Source: an uncultured Pseudovibrio sp. (GTDB lineage: Bacteria > Pseudomonadota > Alphaproteobacteria > Rhizobiales > Stappiaceae). Taken from it: a stretch of DNA of 56,376 nucleotides. The notes under the pieces were generated by a model that was not told where the DNA came from, searched no databases, and was given only the letters and a program-made list of their open reading frames with translations. Position numbers and translations under genes: made by a program. Location of the stretch: positions 1 through 56,376 of the forward strand of contig CANNAV010000011.1 of assembly GCA_947502585.1 (NCBI GenBank), read 5' to 3'. This document shows, piece after piece, positions 34,733-46,147 of the stretch. Positions within the stretch are counted from its first letter, which is position 1; the number at the start of each line of letters is the position of its first letter.

Positions 34733-36133
34733 ATGATCCCTGTCCATCATCTTGCAGGCAAAGACATCGCGTTGTTCGGGCTCGGGGGGTCCGGGCTCGT
34801 GACTGCGCGTGCGCTCGCGGCTGGTGGGGCTCGTGTTGATGTGTGGGACGATAACGAAGCCAGCGTTGCAATGGCTGAAGAGCTGGGGCTTACTGCGATT
34901 GATTTGCGCGATGCGGATATGTCCCGCTACGCAGCAATGGTTGTTGCGCCCGGTGTTCCGCTGACGCATCCGACACCGCACTGGTGTGTGGTGCGTGCGA
35001 GGCAGGCTGGTATCCCGGTGATTGGGGATGTGGAGCTTTTCGTTAATGAGCGGGAAGCGCTTTGTCCTGCGGCGCCGTTTGTTGCCATCACTGGCACCAA
35101 CGGCAAATCCACCACGACTGCGCTGATCTCGCATGTGCTCAAAGAATGCGGCATGGATGTTCAGATGGGGGGCAATATTGGCCGTCCGGTTCTGGATCTT
35201 GAAGAGTTTACAGAAGATCGCGTCTATGTGGTTGAGATGTCCTCCTACCAGATTGATCTGACTCCCAGCCTTGCGCCGGATATTGGCGTGATGATGAACC
35301 TGTCGCCGGACCACCTGGACCGGCATGGCAGCATGGAAAATTACGCTTCAATCAAAGAGCGGATTGTTAAAGCAGCGCGTCTTGCCGTTGTTGGTGTGGA
35401 TGATGAGTTCAGTGCTGCCATTGCACAGCGCAGGGCGGAAAGCGGTGAGCCGGTTGAGCTGATCTCTTGTCCGGGGCCTGTCGGGTGCGGTGTTTATGCA
35501 AAAGATGGCAAAGTCATCGAAGTTTTCGACGAAGAGCAAATTGTTGTGGCTGACCTGTCTTCCTCCAACACTTTGCGTGGCTCTCATAACGGGCAGAATG
35601 CATCTGCTGCTGTTGCGGTTTGTGCAGCGCTGGGGCTGGAGCCAGACGAGATTTCCCGGGGCCTTGCGAGCTTCCCGGGTCTTGCTCATCGTTTGATGCC
35701 GGTTGCTGAAGCGGGCAAGGTTTTGTTTGTGAACGACAGCAAGGCGACCAATGCAGAAGCTGCCGCCCATGGGCTGACGGCGTTTGACCGGATTTACTGG
35801 ATTGCGGGTGGCCGTCCGAAAGGGGGTGGTATTTCCTCGCTCAAAGCCTGTTTCCCGAAAGTTGTGAAGGCTTATCTGATCGGGGAAGCGGCAGAAGAAT
35901 TTGAGCAGGAGCTTGCCGGGTTCGTTGAGACGCACAAGTTTGGCAGTCTGAAAATGGCTGTTGATGCTGCGGCACGTGATGCAGCGCGGGATAAGAGCAG
36001 TGAGGCCGTGGTTTTGCTGTCTCCGGCCTGTGCCTCGTTTGACCAGTTCAGGAGTTTTGAAATTCGCGGAGATGTATTTGTGAACGCAGCTGTTGCTGCT
36101 GCAAAAATGCTGAAGGATGAGGGAGCACGCTGA
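34733..36133 (+). CDS. murD: UDP-MurNAc-L-alanine:D-glutamate ligase
   Basis: MurD adds D-Glu to UDP-MurNAc-L-Ala in the cytoplasm. The 466-residue protein has the Rossmann UDP domain (LFGLGGSGLVTARAL), ATP loop ITGTNGKSTTTALI near residue 122, NLSPDHLDRHG, SHNGQNASAA and NDSKATN. AGGAGG lies 9 bases before the ATG. Its stop overlaps the ftsW start by one base. Confidence 0.96.
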   Translation: MIPVHHLAGKDIALFGLGGSGLVTARALAAGGARVDVWDDNEASVAMAEELGLTAIDLRDADMSRYAAMVVAPGVPLTHPTPHWCVVRARQAGIPVIGDVELFVNEREALCPAAPFVAITGTNGKSTTTALISHVLKECGMDVQMGGNIGRPVLDLEEFTEDRVYVVEMSSYQIDLTPSLAPDIGVMMNLSPDHLDRHGSMENYASIKERIVKAARLAVVGVDDEFSAAIAQRRAESGEPVELISCPGPVGCGVYAKDGKVIEVFDEEQIVVADLSSSNTLRGSHNGQNASAAVAVCAALGLEPDEISRGLASFPGLAHRLMPVAEAGKVLFVNDSKATNAEAAAHGLTAFDRIYWIAGGRPKGGGISSLKACFPKVVKAYLIGEAAEEFEQELAGFVETHKFGSLKMAVDAAARDAARDKSSEAVVLLSPACASFDQFRSFEIRGDVFVNAAVAAAKMLKDEGAR

Positions 36134-37290
36134 TGGTATCACGTACGGATCGCAGTGCGTTTGCGGAATGGCTATGGACGATTGATCGTTATATGCTGAT
36201 CGGCATCTTCACGCTGATGGTGTCCGGGCTGGTGCTGTCTCTTGCAGCAAGTCCTCCCGTTGCCGAACGCCTTGGGCTTGAGAGCTTCTACTTTGTGAAA
36301 AAGCAGGCGCTTTTCCTTATTCCAAGTGCTGCTGTGATGCTCGCTGTTTCAGCGCTTTCGCCGCGCTATGTGCGGCGTATTGCCTTGCTGGTATTCTGCG
36401 TGATGCTGTTGCTGCTGCTGGGCACGCTGTTTTTCGGAGCGGATATTAAAGGTGCGCGGCGCTGGGTGAGCCTGTTTGGTGTGTCCATTCAGCCTTCGGA
36501 GTTTATCAAGCCCGCACTTGTGGTGATCCTTGCATTCCTGTTGTCTGAAGGGCGTAAAGCGCAGGACATTCCAGGACAGCTGATCTCTGTTCTTCTGTTT
36601 GGTATTGTTGCATCCATGCTGGTTGCGCAGCCTGACTTTGGACAAGCTATGCTGCTGACCATCGTGCTGTTTGCGTTGTTCTTCCTGAATGGGCTTTCCT
36701 GGCTGGCGATCATACCGTTCGGGGTTATGGTCATTCTTGGCGTGGCTGCTGGTTTCACCTATCTGCCGCACGTTCGTGGGCGCATCATGCGCTTCCTGGA
36801 CCCGTCCTCCGGTGATACATACCAGATCGATAAAGCCATAGACTCCTTTATTGCCGGGGGGTGGCTTGGCCGCGGCGTGGGGGAAGGCACGGTGAAACGA
36901 ATTTTGCCGGATAGCCATACGGACTTCATTTTTGCGGTGGCGGCAGAAGAATACGGCATCATCGTTTGTGTGATGCTGGTGGCCGTTTTTGCCTTTGTCG
37001 TGCTGCGTGGCCTTTACATGGCAACGCAGGATCAGGACCCGTTTGGCCGTCTGGCATCTTCCGGTCTTATCGTCATGTTTGGTCTGCAAAGCACCATCAA
37101 CATGGCGGTGAACCTCAATCTTATGCCTGCGAAGGGGATGACACTTCCATTGATCTCTTCAGGTGTGTCGTCGTTGATGGCGGTTTCCCTGACGATGGGT
37201 TTTGTGCTGGCGCTGACGCGGAAACGTCCGCAGCCACGCAAGAATCCGATTATTGCCGTTACCCGTGCTGCCCCTATGCAGCCTGCCTGA
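36133..37290 (+). CDS. ftsW: Septal peptidoglycan glycosyltransferase FtsW
   Basis: A 385-residue SEDS polymerase with about ten helices that polymerises lipid II at the septum with FtsI. Motifs include GARRWVSLFGVSIQPSEFIKPALV, QPDFGQAML, GEGTVKRILPDSHTDFIFAVAAEEYG and the SEDS C-terminal LPLISSGVSSLMAVSLTMG. The ATG overlaps the murD stop by one base. Length is normal. Confidence 0.95.
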   Translation: MVSRTDRSAFAEWLWTIDRYMLIGIFTLMVSGLVLSLAASPPVAERLGLESFYFVKKQALFLIPSAAVMLAVSALSPRYVRRIALLVFCVMLLLLLGTLFFGADIKGARRWVSLFGVSIQPSEFIKPALVVILAFLLSEGRKAQDIPGQLISVLLFGIVASMLVAQPDFGQAMLLTIVLFALFFLNGLSWLAIIPFGVMVILGVAAGFTYLPHVRGRIMRFLDPSSGDTYQIDKAIDSFIAGGWLGRGVGEGTVKRILPDSHTDFIFAVAAEEYGIIVCVMLVAVFAFVVLRGLYMATQDQDPFGRLASSGLIVMFGLQSTINMAVNLNLMPAKGMTLPLISSGVSSLMAVSLTMGFVLALTRKRPQPRKNPIIAVTRAAPMQPA

Positions 37291-37318
37291 AAGAGTTTTG
37301 CCTGTGCCGGAGAGTGAA

Positions 37319-38443
37319 ATGAAGCCTAAGATTATGCTCACTGCTGGAGGAACGGGTGGTCACCTGTTTCCTGCACAAGCGCTGGCCTGTGAGCTAAAGC
37401 GCCGTGGGTATGGTGTTGAGCTGATCACGGACAGTCGTGCAGACAAGTATGGCAGTGCTTTTCCGGCAGATTACGTGCATCTGGTTAAAAGCGATACTAT
37501 TCGGGGCAGGAGCCCGATTTCTCTTGCCAGGACGGCAATCAAACTTGCTCTGGGAACGTTGCAGGCTATGAAAGTAATCCGTGCGGCTAAGCCTGATGCG
37601 ATTGTTGGTTTTGGCGGATATCCGACCTTCCCGCCAATGTTTGCTGGTCGTCTGCTGGGTGTTCCCTCCATTTTGCATGAAGCCAATGCTGTTATGGGGC
37701 GGGCCAACCGGATGCTGGCAAAGGGTGCTAATGCTGTTGCTACCAGCTTTCCGTTTAAAACACTGCCTGCTGACCTGGCCGGCAAAGCGACCATGACCGG
37801 CAATCCACTGCGTGACAACGTGATTGCGGTGTGTGGTCAGGCCTATAACGCACCGGATGAGGGCGGGGCCTTTCATCTGCTGGTGTTTGGTGGCTCGCAG
37901 GGTGCTCATGTATTCTCTCAGGTTCTGCCTGACGCGCTGAAGCAGATGGCTCCTGAGGATCGGGAGCGCCTGGTGATTGTGCAGCAAGCGCGCCCTGAAG
38001 ATCTGGAAGGGCTTGAAGCTTCCTATCGCAGGATGGGTGTGGCGGCGCAGGTGGCATCCTTTTTTACTGATTTGCCTGAGCGCATTGCGGCAGCTCATCT
38101 GGTTATCAGCCGTTCCGGTGCTGGAACTGTATGCGAGCTGGCAGCGATCGGGCGTCCTTCAATTCTGGTGCCTTTACCGGGGGCTCTTGATAACGATCAG
38201 GGCATGAATGCGAATGTGCTTGCTGCGGCAGGCGGCGCATGGCCGATCCCACAAAAAGAACTTGATCCGCAACGGCTGGCCCGTGTTTTGAAAGAACTCA
38301 TGGATAATCCGGCTGGTCTTGCACGGGCAGCACACGCAGCACTGACGCAGGGCGCACCTGAAGCTGTACAGCGCCTCGCGGATCTGACTGAAGCACTTGT
38401 CGGTACTGCTCCGGCGACTGAACAGAAAGAGGTTACCTCATGA
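37319..38443 (+). CDS. murG: UDP-GlcNAc transferase to lipid I (makes lipid II)
   Basis: MurG adds GlcNAc to lipid I on the cytoplasmic face of the membrane. The 374-residue GT28/GT-B enzyme shows [16 protein letters not shown] at the start, [32 protein letters not shown] and [32 protein letters not shown]. The start at 37319 (MKPKIML) has GGAGAG upstream; the open frame extends 22 codons upstream over ftsW without similarity. It overlaps murC by 4 bases. Confidence 0.95.
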   Translation: MKPKIMLTAGGTGGHLFPAQALACELKRRGYGVELITDSRADKYGSAFPADYVHLVKSDTIRGRSPISLARTAIKLALGTLQAMKVIRAAKPDAIVGFGGYPTFPPMFAGRLLGVPSILHEANAVMGRANRMLAKGANAVATSFPFKTLPADLAGKATMTGNPLRDNVIAVCGQAYNAPDEGGAFHLLVFGGSQGAHVFSQVLPDALKQMAPEDRERLVIVQQARPEDLEGLEASYRRMGVAAQVASFFTDLPERIAAAHLVISRSGAGTVCELAAIGRPSILVPLPGALDNDQGMNANVLAAAGGAWPIPQKELDPQRLARVLKELMDNPAGLARAAHAALTQGAPEAVQRLADLTEALVGTAPATEQKEVTS

Positions 38444-39861
38444 AAATGCCTGTAGACATTGGGGGAGTGCACTTTGTCGGTATCGGCGGCATTGGAATGA
38501 GTGGTATTGCTGAGGTTCTGCATAATCTTGGCTACCGTGTTCAGGGCTCTGATATGTCCGATAACGCAAATGTGCAGCGTTTGCGTGATAAGGGCATCAG
38601 GGTCATGGTCGGTCATGCTGCCGGGAACCTGGAAGGTGCTGATGTTTGTGTCATCTCTTCCGCGATCAAGGGCAGCAATGTTGAGCTCAAGGCAGCACGC
38701 GAAAATAATTTACCTGTTGTCCGCCGTGCTGAAATGCTGGCTGAACTGATGCGTTTTAAACAGGCTATTGCCATTGGCGGCACGCACGGCAAGACGACGA
38801 CAACCTCCATGATTGCGGCGCTGCTGGATGCGGGACACATGGACCCGACTGTTATCAATGGCGGTATCATCAACGCATACGGCACCAATGCCCGCATGGG
38901 TGAGGGCGACTGGATGGTGGTTGAGGCGGATGAGTCCGACGGGACTTTTGTCAAGCTTCCTGCTGATATTGCGGTGGTGACCAATATTGATCCTGAACAT
39001 CTTGATCATTACGGTGATTTTGATGGGGTCCGTGCTGCGTTTGCTCAGTTTGTTGAAAACGTTCCGTTCTACGGTTTCGCGGTTATGTGTCTGGATCACC
39101 CCGAGGTGCAGAGCCTTGTGGGCCAGATTGAGGATCGCCGTATCATCACCTACGGCACCAACCCTCAGTCTGATGTTCGCTTTACTGACGTTTCCACCAC
39201 GGGCGGCAAATCCATCTTCAACGTGGTTATTCACGATCGTCGTGGAGACAGGGTGAGCGAGCTGAAAGATCTGGTATTGCCAATGCCAGGTCTGCACAAT
39301 GTCTCCAATGCGACGGCTGCAATCGCTCTGGCGCATTCCCTGGGTATTTCTTATGCGAACATTCGCAAGGGACTGGCTGACTTTGGCGGGGTGAAGCGTC
39401 GCTTTACGCATACTGGGTCCTGGAACGGCGTCGAATTTTTTGATGACTACGCGCACCATCCCGTGGAGATCAGATCCGTCTTGCATGCGGCTCGAGAAGC
39501 AGCAGAGGGTAAGGTGGTTGCTGTGATGCAGCCACACCGCTTTACACGCTTGCAGAGCCTGTTTGAAGATTTCTGTGCCTGCTTTAACGATGCAGACAAA
39601 GTTGTCATTGCACCTGTGTTTGCGGCGGGTGAACAGCCGATCAAAGGGGCTGGTCAGGCTGACCTGATTTCTGGCCTGCGTGCTGGTGGGCATCGTTCTG
39701 TACATAGCATCTGCGATCCTGAAGAGCTGGCTGACAAGGTGGCTGTGCTTGCAAAGCCTGGTGACATTGTGATCTGCCTTGGGGCAGGGAACATCACCCA
39801 CTGGGCTTATAAGCTGCCGAAAGAGCTGGAGGCGCTCTCCCCTAAAGGAGAGAGAGTATGA
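38440..39861 (+). CDS. murC: UDP-MurNAc:L-alanine ligase
   Basis: MurC attaches L-Ala to UDP-MurNAc, the first stem residue. The 473-residue protein has [14 protein letters not shown] (UDP domain), ATP loop [14 protein letters not shown] near residue 114, [21 protein letters not shown], and [14 protein letters not shown] overlaps at both ends tie it to murG and murB. Confidence 0.96.
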   Translation: MKMPVDIGGVHFVGIGGIGMSGIAEVLHNLGYRVQGSDMSDNANVQRLRDKGIRVMVGHAAGNLEGADVCVISSAIKGSNVELKAARENNLPVVRRAEMLAELMRFKQAIAIGGTHGKTTTTSMIAALLDAGHMDPTVINGGIINAYGTNARMGEGDWMVVEADESDGTFVKLPADIAVVTNIDPEHLDHYGDFDGVRAAFAQFVENVPFYGFAVMCLDHPEVQSLVGQIEDRRIITYGTNPQSDVRFTDVSTTGGKSIFNVVIHDRRGDRVSELKDLVLPMPGLHNVSNATAAIALAHSLGISYANIRKGLADFGGVKRRFTHTGSWNGVEFFDDYAHHPVEIRSVLHAAREAAEGKVVAVMQPHRFTRLQSLFEDFCACFNDADKVVIAPVFAAGEQPIKGAGQADLISGLRAGGHRSVHSICDPEELADKVAVLAKPGDIVICLGAGNITHWAYKLPKELEALSPKGERV

Positions 39862-40832
39862 GCCAGACCGTAAGCTACCCTGATCTGTTACCGCTTCCTG
39901 GTGATGTTGCTGAGGACATTCGTGGTCGCCTGATCCCGAACCAGTTGCTTTCCGCCGTGACATGGTTTCGTGTGGGTGGACCGGCGCAGCTGATGTTCCA
40001 GCCGGCTGATGAAGCTGATCTTGCTGTGTTTATGAAAGCACTGCCTGAGAACGTGCCTGTGACTGTGATTGGCCTTGGTTCCAACCTGCTGGTGCGCGAT
40101 GGCGGTATTGAGGGCGTTGTTATTCGTCTGCCAATCCGCGGGTTCGGTCAGGTGGAGTATCTGGGCGGACATAAGCTGCGGGCAGGGGCATCTGTTCCTG
40201 ACAGGAAACTTGCGGAGGAAGCTGCGAAGACCGGCACTGGCGGATTTGCGTTTTACACTGGTATTCCGGGTGCCGTCGGCGGAGCCCTGCGCATGAACGC
40301 AGGGGCTCATGGTACTGAGACAAAAGATCTTGTTGTTAACGTTAACGCGGTATCAAGGGCCGGTGAGATCATTACGCTTTCCAATGAGGACATGGGTTAT
40401 GGGTATCGCTATTCCTCTGCACCAGAAGACCTGATTTTTACCAGTGCGGTTTTTGAAGGTTTTGCGCAAAGCGAAGACGAAATCCGAAAGGAAATGGCTG
40501 AGGTTGTGGCGCATCGCCAAAAGGCTCAGCCCATTCGCGAAAAAACGGGTGGCTCCACTTTTAAAAACCCTGAGGGCAACAGCGCGTGGAAGGTGGTTGA
40601 TGCTGCCGGATGTCGTGGCTTGCAGGTTGGTGGCGCAAAAATGTCTGAATTGCACTGCAACTTTATGTTGAACGTTGCAGACGCTACTGCTCACGATTTG
40701 GAAATGCTGGGCGAGACTGTTCGCCGGGATGCTCTGGCAAAGACAGGGACGCGTCTTGAATGGGAAATTAAGCGTATTGGAGCGTTTGTGGGCGGGGCGG
40801 TAATTGAGCCGTTTCTGGGTCAAACGGACTAA
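39858..40832 (+). CDS. murB: UDP-N-acetylenolpyruvoylglucosamine reductase
   Basis: MurB reduces UDP-GlcNAc-enolpyruvate to UDP-MurNAc with NADPH and FAD. The 324-residue protein has [43 protein letters not shown] (FAD block), GYGYRYS and GGSTFKNP, whose Ser is the proton donor of type I enzymes. GGAGAGAG precedes the ATG, which overlaps the murC stop. Confidence 0.96.
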   Translation: MSQTVSYPDLLPLPGDVAEDIRGRLIPNQLLSAVTWFRVGGPAQLMFQPADEADLAVFMKALPENVPVTVIGLGSNLLVRDGGIEGVVIRLPIRGFGQVEYLGGHKLRAGASVPDRKLAEEAAKTGTGGFAFYTGIPGAVGGALRMNAGAHGTETKDLVVNVNAVSRAGEIITLSNEDMGYGYRYSSAPEDLIFTSAVFEGFAQSEDEIRKEMAEVVAHRQKAQPIREKTGGSTFKNPEGNSAWKVVDAAGCRGLQVGGAKMSELHCNFMLNVADATAHDLEMLGETVRRDALAKTGTRLEWEIKRIGAFVGGAVIEPFLGQTD

Positions 40833-40881
40833 CTCCGCTCATGTATTGTTGTAGGCGTTTAAATCAGGATTGGGTTTTGTG

Positions 40882-41805
40882 ATGACCAGGCATGTTGCGG
40901 TTTTGATGGGTGGATGGGTTGCTGAGCGGCCTGTTTCCATGTCTTCAGGGAAAGACTGTGCGGACGCTCTGGAAGCGGCTGGTTATCAGGTCTCGCGTGT
41001 GGATGTTGACCGCAATATTTCTGCTGTGCTTCAGGAACTGAAACCGGATGTGGCTTTCAATGCGCTGCATGGGCCATTTGGTGAGGACGGAGCTATTCAG
41101 GGTATTCTGGAGGTTCTTGGCATTCCGTACACCCATTCCGGTGTGATGTCGTCTGCGCTTGCCATGCACAAGGAAAAGGCGAAGGCCGTGATGAAGGCGG
41201 CTGGTGTGCCGGTTGCCAATGCTGTGTTGGTCAGCCGCGCTGATGCTGCCCGCCGTCATGTGATGGAACCGCCTTATGTGATCAAGCCGATCAACGAGGG
41301 GTCGTCCTTTGGCGTATTGATCGTGAAGGAGGGGCAGGAGCACCCGCCGCAGGAATTGACACGCGAAGACTGGCAGTATGGTGAATTGCTGATGGTTGAG
41401 CGCTACATCCCGGGCCGTGAGTTGACGTGCGCGGTAATGGGTGATGTGGCGTTAGGGGTACTGGAAATTGTACCGCTGGGGCACACTTATTACGATTTTG
41501 ATGCAAAATATCTCCCTGGCGGTTCACAACACATACTTCCTGCGGAAATTTTACCATCTGTTTACCAAGAAATACAAAAATCAACTCTCAAGGCACATCA
41601 GGCTCTGGGGTGTCGCGGCGTTACACGTGCAGACTTCCGTTTTCACGAAGGATCCGATGGCCTGGGAGAACTGATTTGTCTTGAGGTGAACACTCAACCA
41701 GGCATGACGCCAACATCACTGCTCCCGGAAATCGCGGCACATGCCGGACATAATTTTCAGGAATTGGTGAGTTGGATCGTGGAGGACGCAAGTTGCAGAA
41801 GATAA
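40882..41805 (+). CDS. ddl: D-alanine--D-alanine ligase
   Basis: Ddl makes the D-Ala-D-Ala that MurF adds. The 307-residue ATP-grasp protein has [20 protein letters not shown] (the AER Glu contacts D-Ala; RPVS is usual in Rhizobiales), [43 protein letters not shown] and EVNTQPGMT for magnesium. The ATG at 40882 fits better than the TTG at 40870. A patch at about 41470-41600 is visibly richer in A/T than the rest. It overlaps ftsQ. Confidence 0.94.
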   Translation: MTRHVAVLMGGWVAERPVSMSSGKDCADALEAAGYQVSRVDVDRNISAVLQELKPDVAFNALHGPFGEDGAIQGILEVLGIPYTHSGVMSSALAMHKEKAKAVMKAAGVPVANAVLVSRADAARRHVMEPPYVIKPINEGSSFGVLIVKEGQEHPPQELTREDWQYGELLMVERYIPGRELTCAVMGDVALGVLEIVPLGHTYYDFDAKYLPGGSQHILPAEILPSVYQEIQKSTLKAHQALGCRGVTRADFRFHEGSDGLGELICLEVNTQPGMTPTSLLPEIAAHAGHNFQELVSWIVEDASCRR

Positions 41806-42707
41806 AGGCAAAATTTGATGCATTACGGGAACGTGCAGGCATCTGGAGCTATCGCTTCAGAAGTCATGGCGTATCTCGTTTGCACCAGAGACCTGCCTGG
41901 GGGGTCACTGGATTTTTTGCACTTATCCCACCCTGGGCGCCGACTGCGGGCGCTTTAGGGTTCCTTGCATTGGCCGCTGCCTACGGCATTACGCTGGGTG
42001 GGCACGTCCGTAATGTAAGCGAATCAGTTACATCCTCCGTTGGTTTCGCGGTGAATGAGATCGAAATGGAAGGTTTGCAGCGTGTTACCGAGTTTCAGGT
42101 GCTGGAAGCGCTTGAACTTCATGAGCGACCTTCTCTGATGCTGTTTAATGCGGGTGCAGCGAAGGAGCGTCTGGAAGGTATTGCCTGGATCCGGAATGCA
42201 TCCATCCAGAAGTTCTATCCCGGTACGCTGCGTGTGATGATCAAAGAGCAGGAGCCATATGCGCTCTGGCAGCGAGGGGACATTACGTCTGTCATCACCA
42301 GGAAAGGCGAGGTCATCACCGATGAGGTGGATGGCCGTTATGCGAACCTGCTTCGCGTGGTCAATCACGGTGCGCAGTTGCGTGTCGGTGAGATAATGAG
42401 CGAGCTGGACAACTTTCCCGGCATTCGTGCCCGGGTCCGCGCTGCAAAGCTGCGTTCTGAGCGACGCTGGGATCTTGCCATGGAAAACGGAATTACAGTG
42501 CGTCTGCCGGAATTTGATGTTGGCGACGCGCTGGCCGAGCTGAAGAAGCTGGATGATCAAGGTGGTTTGCTCTCCCGCGACATCGTCGCTGTGGATCTGC
42601 GTTTGCAGGATCGGGTTGTGGTGCGTCTTTCGGACGATGCGGCCATTCGTCGCCGGACTACCATCGAGAAAAGGGGTACACCCTCCACTTCCGGGAGGGA
42701 CACATGA
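41793..42707 (+). CDS. ftsQ: Cell division protein FtsQ
   Basis: A 304-residue bitopic protein: cytoplasmic tail, membrane helix near residues 45-65 ([20 protein letters not shown]), a POTRA domain ([21 protein letters not shown] through [22 protein letters not shown]) and the FtsQ beta domain. It joins FtsL and FtsB in the divisome. The TTG at 41793 is chosen because GGAGGA sits 6 bases upstream, inside the end of ddl; earlier TTG at 41772 lacks a site. Confidence 0.92.
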   Translation: MQKIKAKFDALRERAGIWSYRFRSHGVSRLHQRPAWGVTGFFALIPPWAPTAGALGFLALAAAYGITLGGHVRNVSESVTSSVGFAVNEIEMEGLQRVTEFQVLEALELHERPSLMLFNAGAAKERLEGIAWIRNASIQKFYPGTLRVMIKEQEPYALWQRGDITSVITRKGEVITDEVDGRYANLLRVVNHGAQLRVGEIMSELDNFPGIRARVRAAKLRSERRWDLAMENGITVRLPEFDVGDALAELKKLDDQGGLLSRDIVAVDLRLQDRVVVRLSDDAAIRRRTTIEKRGTPSTSGRDT

Positions 42708-44026
42708 ACTCGAATAAGAACGTGATCTTCCTGCCGCGTATGCGACCTTTACCAGGGCGCAGATCTGTTGTGGTTTCTGTGCTGGACGTAGGCTCCACGA
42801 AAGTGTGCTGCATTATAGCGAAACTGGTGCCAGGTGACGGGGAAGACCTGATGCCGGGCCGGACGCATGGCATTGAGGTGCTGGGGTACGGCTATCAGGC
42901 GTCTGCGGGCATAAAGTCCGGCGTTGTTGTGGATATGGATCAGGCTGAGCAGGCGATCCGTCGCGCGGTTGACCAGGCCGAACGGATGGCTGGCGTGTTG
43001 GTGGAGACGCTGCTGGTGACGGTCAGCTGTGGCCGTCTGCAAAGCGAAATTTTCTCTGCCACTGTGCCGCTTGGAACTGAAGGTGTGACAGAGGCAGATA
43101 TTCAGCGTGTGCTGGCGGCGGGATCTGCCCACACAGCGACTGAAGGGCGGGCGGTGATGCATGCGCTGCCGATCTCTTACGGGCTGGATGGCAATCGTGG
43201 CATTCGTGATCCGCGTGGCATGATGGGGCGCAAGCTGGGGGTGGATATGCAGGTGGTTTCTGCAGAAGTGCCGCCTGTGCGTAATCTGGAGCTTTGTATC
43301 GAGCGTGGACACCTGCAAGTGGAGACGCTGGTTGCATCGCCTTATGCAGCAGGCCTTTCCACACTTGTTGAAGATGAGATCGAGCTGGGTGTTGCCTGCA
43401 TTGATATGGGCGGTGGCACAACCACGCTCTCGATTTTTGTTGATGGTCAGATGGTGCATCTGGATGCGCTGGCCGTTGGTGGTAATCACGTCACCATGGA
43501 CGTGGCGCGTGCGCTCTCAACACGGATGGAAGCTGCTGAGCGTATGAAAGTTCTGCATGGTTCTGCCTTGCCAAGTGCAGTGGACGACCGTGATTTTATT
43601 CAGGTACCGCCCGTGGATACGGATGGTGATCTGCCAACGCAGATCCCCCGGGCGATGCTGACGCGGGTTATTCGTCCGCGCGTTGAAGAAATACTGGAGA
43701 TGGTGCGGGACCGGATAGTCGCTTCGGGTTTTGCCAGCCGGGTAGGCAAGCGTGTTGTGCTGACAGGTGGGGGCAGTCAGTTGACCGGCCTTTCTGAAAC
43801 GGCACGACGCATTCTTGGGCGAAGTGTGCGTCTGGGGCGCCCGCTGGGTATCTCCGGTTTGCCAGAGGAAGCCAAAGGTCCGGCGTTCTCGGCAGCTGTA
43901 GGCCTGCTGATTTATCCGCAGGTGGCACAGATTGAGCAATTCGAACCCCGGCACCAACGCCGTGGCCCTGCGGGGCGCGGGAGCTATCTGGCTCGGGTTG
44001 GTCAGTGGATCAGAGAAAGTTTCTGA
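42704..44026 (+). CDS. ftsA: Cell division protein FtsA
   Basis: A 440-residue actin-like protein that tethers FtsZ to the membrane. Seen are VVSVLDVGSTKVCCIIA (phosphate 1), the SHS2-type 1C subdomain with TVSCGRLQSE, GVACIDMGGGTTTLSIF (phosphate 2), VVLTGGGSQLTGL (adenosine loop) and a C-terminal amphipathic helix ending LARVGQWIRESF. Its ATG overlaps the ftsQ stop. A 110-base gap with a hairpin separates it from ftsZ. Confidence 0.95.
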   Translation: MNSNKNVIFLPRMRPLPGRRSVVVSVLDVGSTKVCCIIAKLVPGDGEDLMPGRTHGIEVLGYGYQASAGIKSGVVVDMDQAEQAIRRAVDQAERMAGVLVETLLVTVSCGRLQSEIFSATVPLGTEGVTEADIQRVLAAGSAHTATEGRAVMHALPISYGLDGNRGIRDPRGMMGRKLGVDMQVVSAEVPPVRNLELCIERGHLQVETLVASPYAAGLSTLVEDEIELGVACIDMGGGTTTLSIFVDGQMVHLDALAVGGNHVTMDVARALSTRMEAAERMKVLHGSALPSAVDDRDFIQVPPVDTDGDLPTQIPRAMLTRVIRPRVEEILEMVRDRIVASGFASRVGKRVVLTGGGSQLTGLSETARRILGRSVRLGRPLGISGLPEEAKGPAFSAAVGLLIYPQVAQIEQFEPRHQRRGPAGRGSYLARVGQWIRESF

Positions 44027-44093
44027 CGGGGATCGCATAACCCCCGTTATCACGAGTTTCGCCAGATGCGGCGGACGCACGAGAGGAAGAACG

Positions 44094-44115
44094 ACATGCC
44101 CGATTTCGGGCATGT
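44094..44115 (+). promoter_or_regulatory. Hairpin in the ftsZ leader
   Basis: ACATGCCCG (44094-44102) pairs with CGGGCATGT (44107-44115) around a 4-base loop, ending 21 bases before the ftsZ start. It could be an ftsA-ftsZ attenuator, an RNA processing site or a regulator site. Confidence 0.6.
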
Positions 44116-44136
44116 TATTAGGGTCGCGAGGTTAAT

Positions 44137-45900
44137 ATGACAATCAACCTGAAAATGCCTGATATTCAGGAACTGAAGCCCAGGATCACCGTATTCGGTG
44201 TTGGTGGCGGTGGCGGAAACGCCGTAAATAATATGGTAACGAGCGGCCTTCAGGGCTGTGATTTTGTGGTTGCTAACACGGATGCACAAGCCCTGGCACT
44301 TTGCCAGGCTGAGCGTGTTATCCAGATGGGTGTTGCAGTCACCGAAGGCTTGGGCGCCGGTTCCCAGCCGGAAGTTGGTGCTGCTGCTGCTGAAGAAGTT
44401 ATTGATGAGATCAATGATCACCTGTCCGGCTCGCATATGGTGTTTATCACCGCGGGTATGGGTGGTGGCACCGGTACCGGTGCTGCGCCGGTTGTTGCCC
44501 GTGCTGCGCGTGAACAAGGTATACTGACCGTCGGTGTGGTTACCAAACCCTTCCAGTTTGAAGGATCCCGTCGTATGCGCGTTGCTGAAGCCGGCATTGA
44601 GGAGCTTCAGCGTAATGTTGACACTCTCATTGTCATTCCAAACCAGAACCTGTTCCGCATTGCCAATGCACAGACCACCTTTGCCGATGCCTTCTCCATG
44701 GCTGACCAGGTGCTGTATTCCGGTGTTGCGAACGTCACTGATCTGATGGTCAAAGAAGGTCTCATCAACCTGGACTTTGCTGATGTACGCTCCATAATGC
44801 GTGGCATGGGTAAAGCGATGATGGGTACCGGTGAAGCGTCCGGCGAGCAGCGTGCCATTCAGGCAGCTGAGGCTGCGATTGCCAATCCGCTGCTTGACGA
44901 GACTTCCATGAAGGGTGCCCGGGGTCTGCTTATCTCCATTACGGGTGGTAACGACCTGACGCTTTTTGAAGTTGATGAAGCTGCAACCCGTATCCGTGAG
45001 GAAGTCGATCCGGAAGCGAACATCATTCTTGGTGCAACCTTTGATGAATCTCTGGACGGGATAATTCGCGTTTCTGTTGTTGCCACTGGCATCGATAAAG
45101 AGCTGCGTGAAGATATCTCTCCTGCAGAGGTTCGTATGGCCGAACTCACAGAGCGCCTGCAGAGCGCTACCACGCCTGCGCCCAGTCCAGCGGTAGCTGC
45201 GCCGGTAGAAGTAGCTCCTGCACCAACCCCGGTTCGTGCGATGCGCGCGATGGGTTCCGCAGCAGCCGAAAGACTTATGCATTCTGAGCCGGTTGCTGTT
45301 GCAACTGATCCGGAAGTGGAAATCAGCCCTTATAAGTCCCGTCGTTATGAACCTGTGCAGGAATATGATGCACTGGACGAGCCAACTCAGGCTTTTGATG
45401 AGCCAACCAAAATACCTGAGCCATATATTCCACCTGTTGCACAAAAGGCAGAGCCTCAGTCACGCATGCCACGTGTTGAAGACTTTCCGCCAATTGCACA
45501 GCGCGAAATTCGTGCGCGTACGGAAGCTCCTGCCGCAGCGCCTGTTCCACAGCAGGCAACTGCAATGCCAAAGCCAGCACCAGCCACTATGGCTCAGCCG
45601 GCTGAAGAGCATGATGAGCCTCATTTGGAAGAGGAGCGTCGTCCAATGGGCCTTTTGCGTCGCCTGACTGGTGGTCTTGGCCGCCGTGAAGACGAGCATG
45701 TGGAGCACCATGAGCCGGTACAGGAAGGTGCGTTTGCTGAGGCTCCGCGTCAGCCAGCAATGTCCCGTCCTGTGGAGAACCAGAAACACGGTGCAGCCGG
45801 GACTCTGGACACTGGTGGACGCCCTGAGTCGGCACGCGTTCAGATGATAGAAGATGACCAGTTGGAAATCCCGGCATTCCTGCGCCGCCAGGCCACCTGA
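44137..45900 (+). CDS. ftsZ: Cell division GTPase FtsZ
   Basis: The tubulin-like ring protein, 587 residues. GTPase core about 10-320: [35 protein letters not shown] (tubulin signature), [32 protein letters not shown] (T7 loop). Then a roughly 250-residue disordered linker rich in Pro, Ala, Glu and Gln, and the C-terminal peptide [13 protein letters not shown] that binds FtsA. The long linker is usual in Rhizobiales. AGGTTAAT precedes the ATG. A terminator follows. Confidence 0.97.
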   Translation: MTINLKMPDIQELKPRITVFGVGGGGGNAVNNMVTSGLQGCDFVVANTDAQALALCQAERVIQMGVAVTEGLGAGSQPEVGAAAAEEVIDEINDHLSGSHMVFITAGMGGGTGTGAAPVVARAAREQGILTVGVVTKPFQFEGSRRMRVAEAGIEELQRNVDTLIVIPNQNLFRIANAQTTFADAFSMADQVLYSGVANVTDLMVKEGLINLDFADVRSIMRGMGKAMMGTGEASGEQRAIQAAEAAIANPLLDETSMKGARGLLISITGGNDLTLFEVDEAATRIREEVDPEANIILGATFDESLDGIIRVSVVATGIDKELREDISPAEVRMAELTERLQSATTPAPSPAVAAPVEVAPAPTPVRAMRAMGSAAAERLMHSEPVAVATDPEVEISPYKSRRYEPVQEYDALDEPTQAFDEPTKIPEPYIPPVAQKAEPQSRMPRVEDFPPIAQREIRARTEAPAAAPVPQQATAMPKPAPATMAQPAEEHDEPHLEEERRPMGLLRRLTGGLGRREDEHVEHHEPVQEGAFAEAPRQPAMSRPVENQKHGAAGTLDTGGRPESARVQMIEDDQLEIPAFLRRQAT

Positions 45901-45925
45901 TTATTAACAGAACTCGCGCCTCTCG

Positions 45926-45967
45926 AGCAGCAATCCAGATTTCTCCGGATTGCTGCTTTGCGTTTTA
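45926..45967 (+). terminator. Terminator after ftsZ
   Basis: AGCAGCAATCC (45926-45936) pairs with GGATTGCTGCT (45947-45957) over 10 bases; TTGCGTTTT follows. It separates ftsZ from lpxC. Confidence 0.8.
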
Positions 45968-46147
45968 AGTGGAATTGTCGGTAAATATACCTAAAATTTT
46001 CAGGACGTTACAAACCGTAATAAAGCTTTATTTTATTTGGTAAGCTCCAGGAGCTATGTTCCAGCCAAACCCGGTGAGGGTATTCGAAAGTAATGGCTCG
46101 TGAGGTTCAGTATGTACCTTGAGCGGAATAGTAAGGGCTGGAACATT

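Noticed and set aside
40900..40960. Altered active-site motif AERPVS in Ddl as a sign of changed specificity
   Set aside because: The contacting Glu is kept and RPVS is, as I recall, common in Rhizobiales Ddl.
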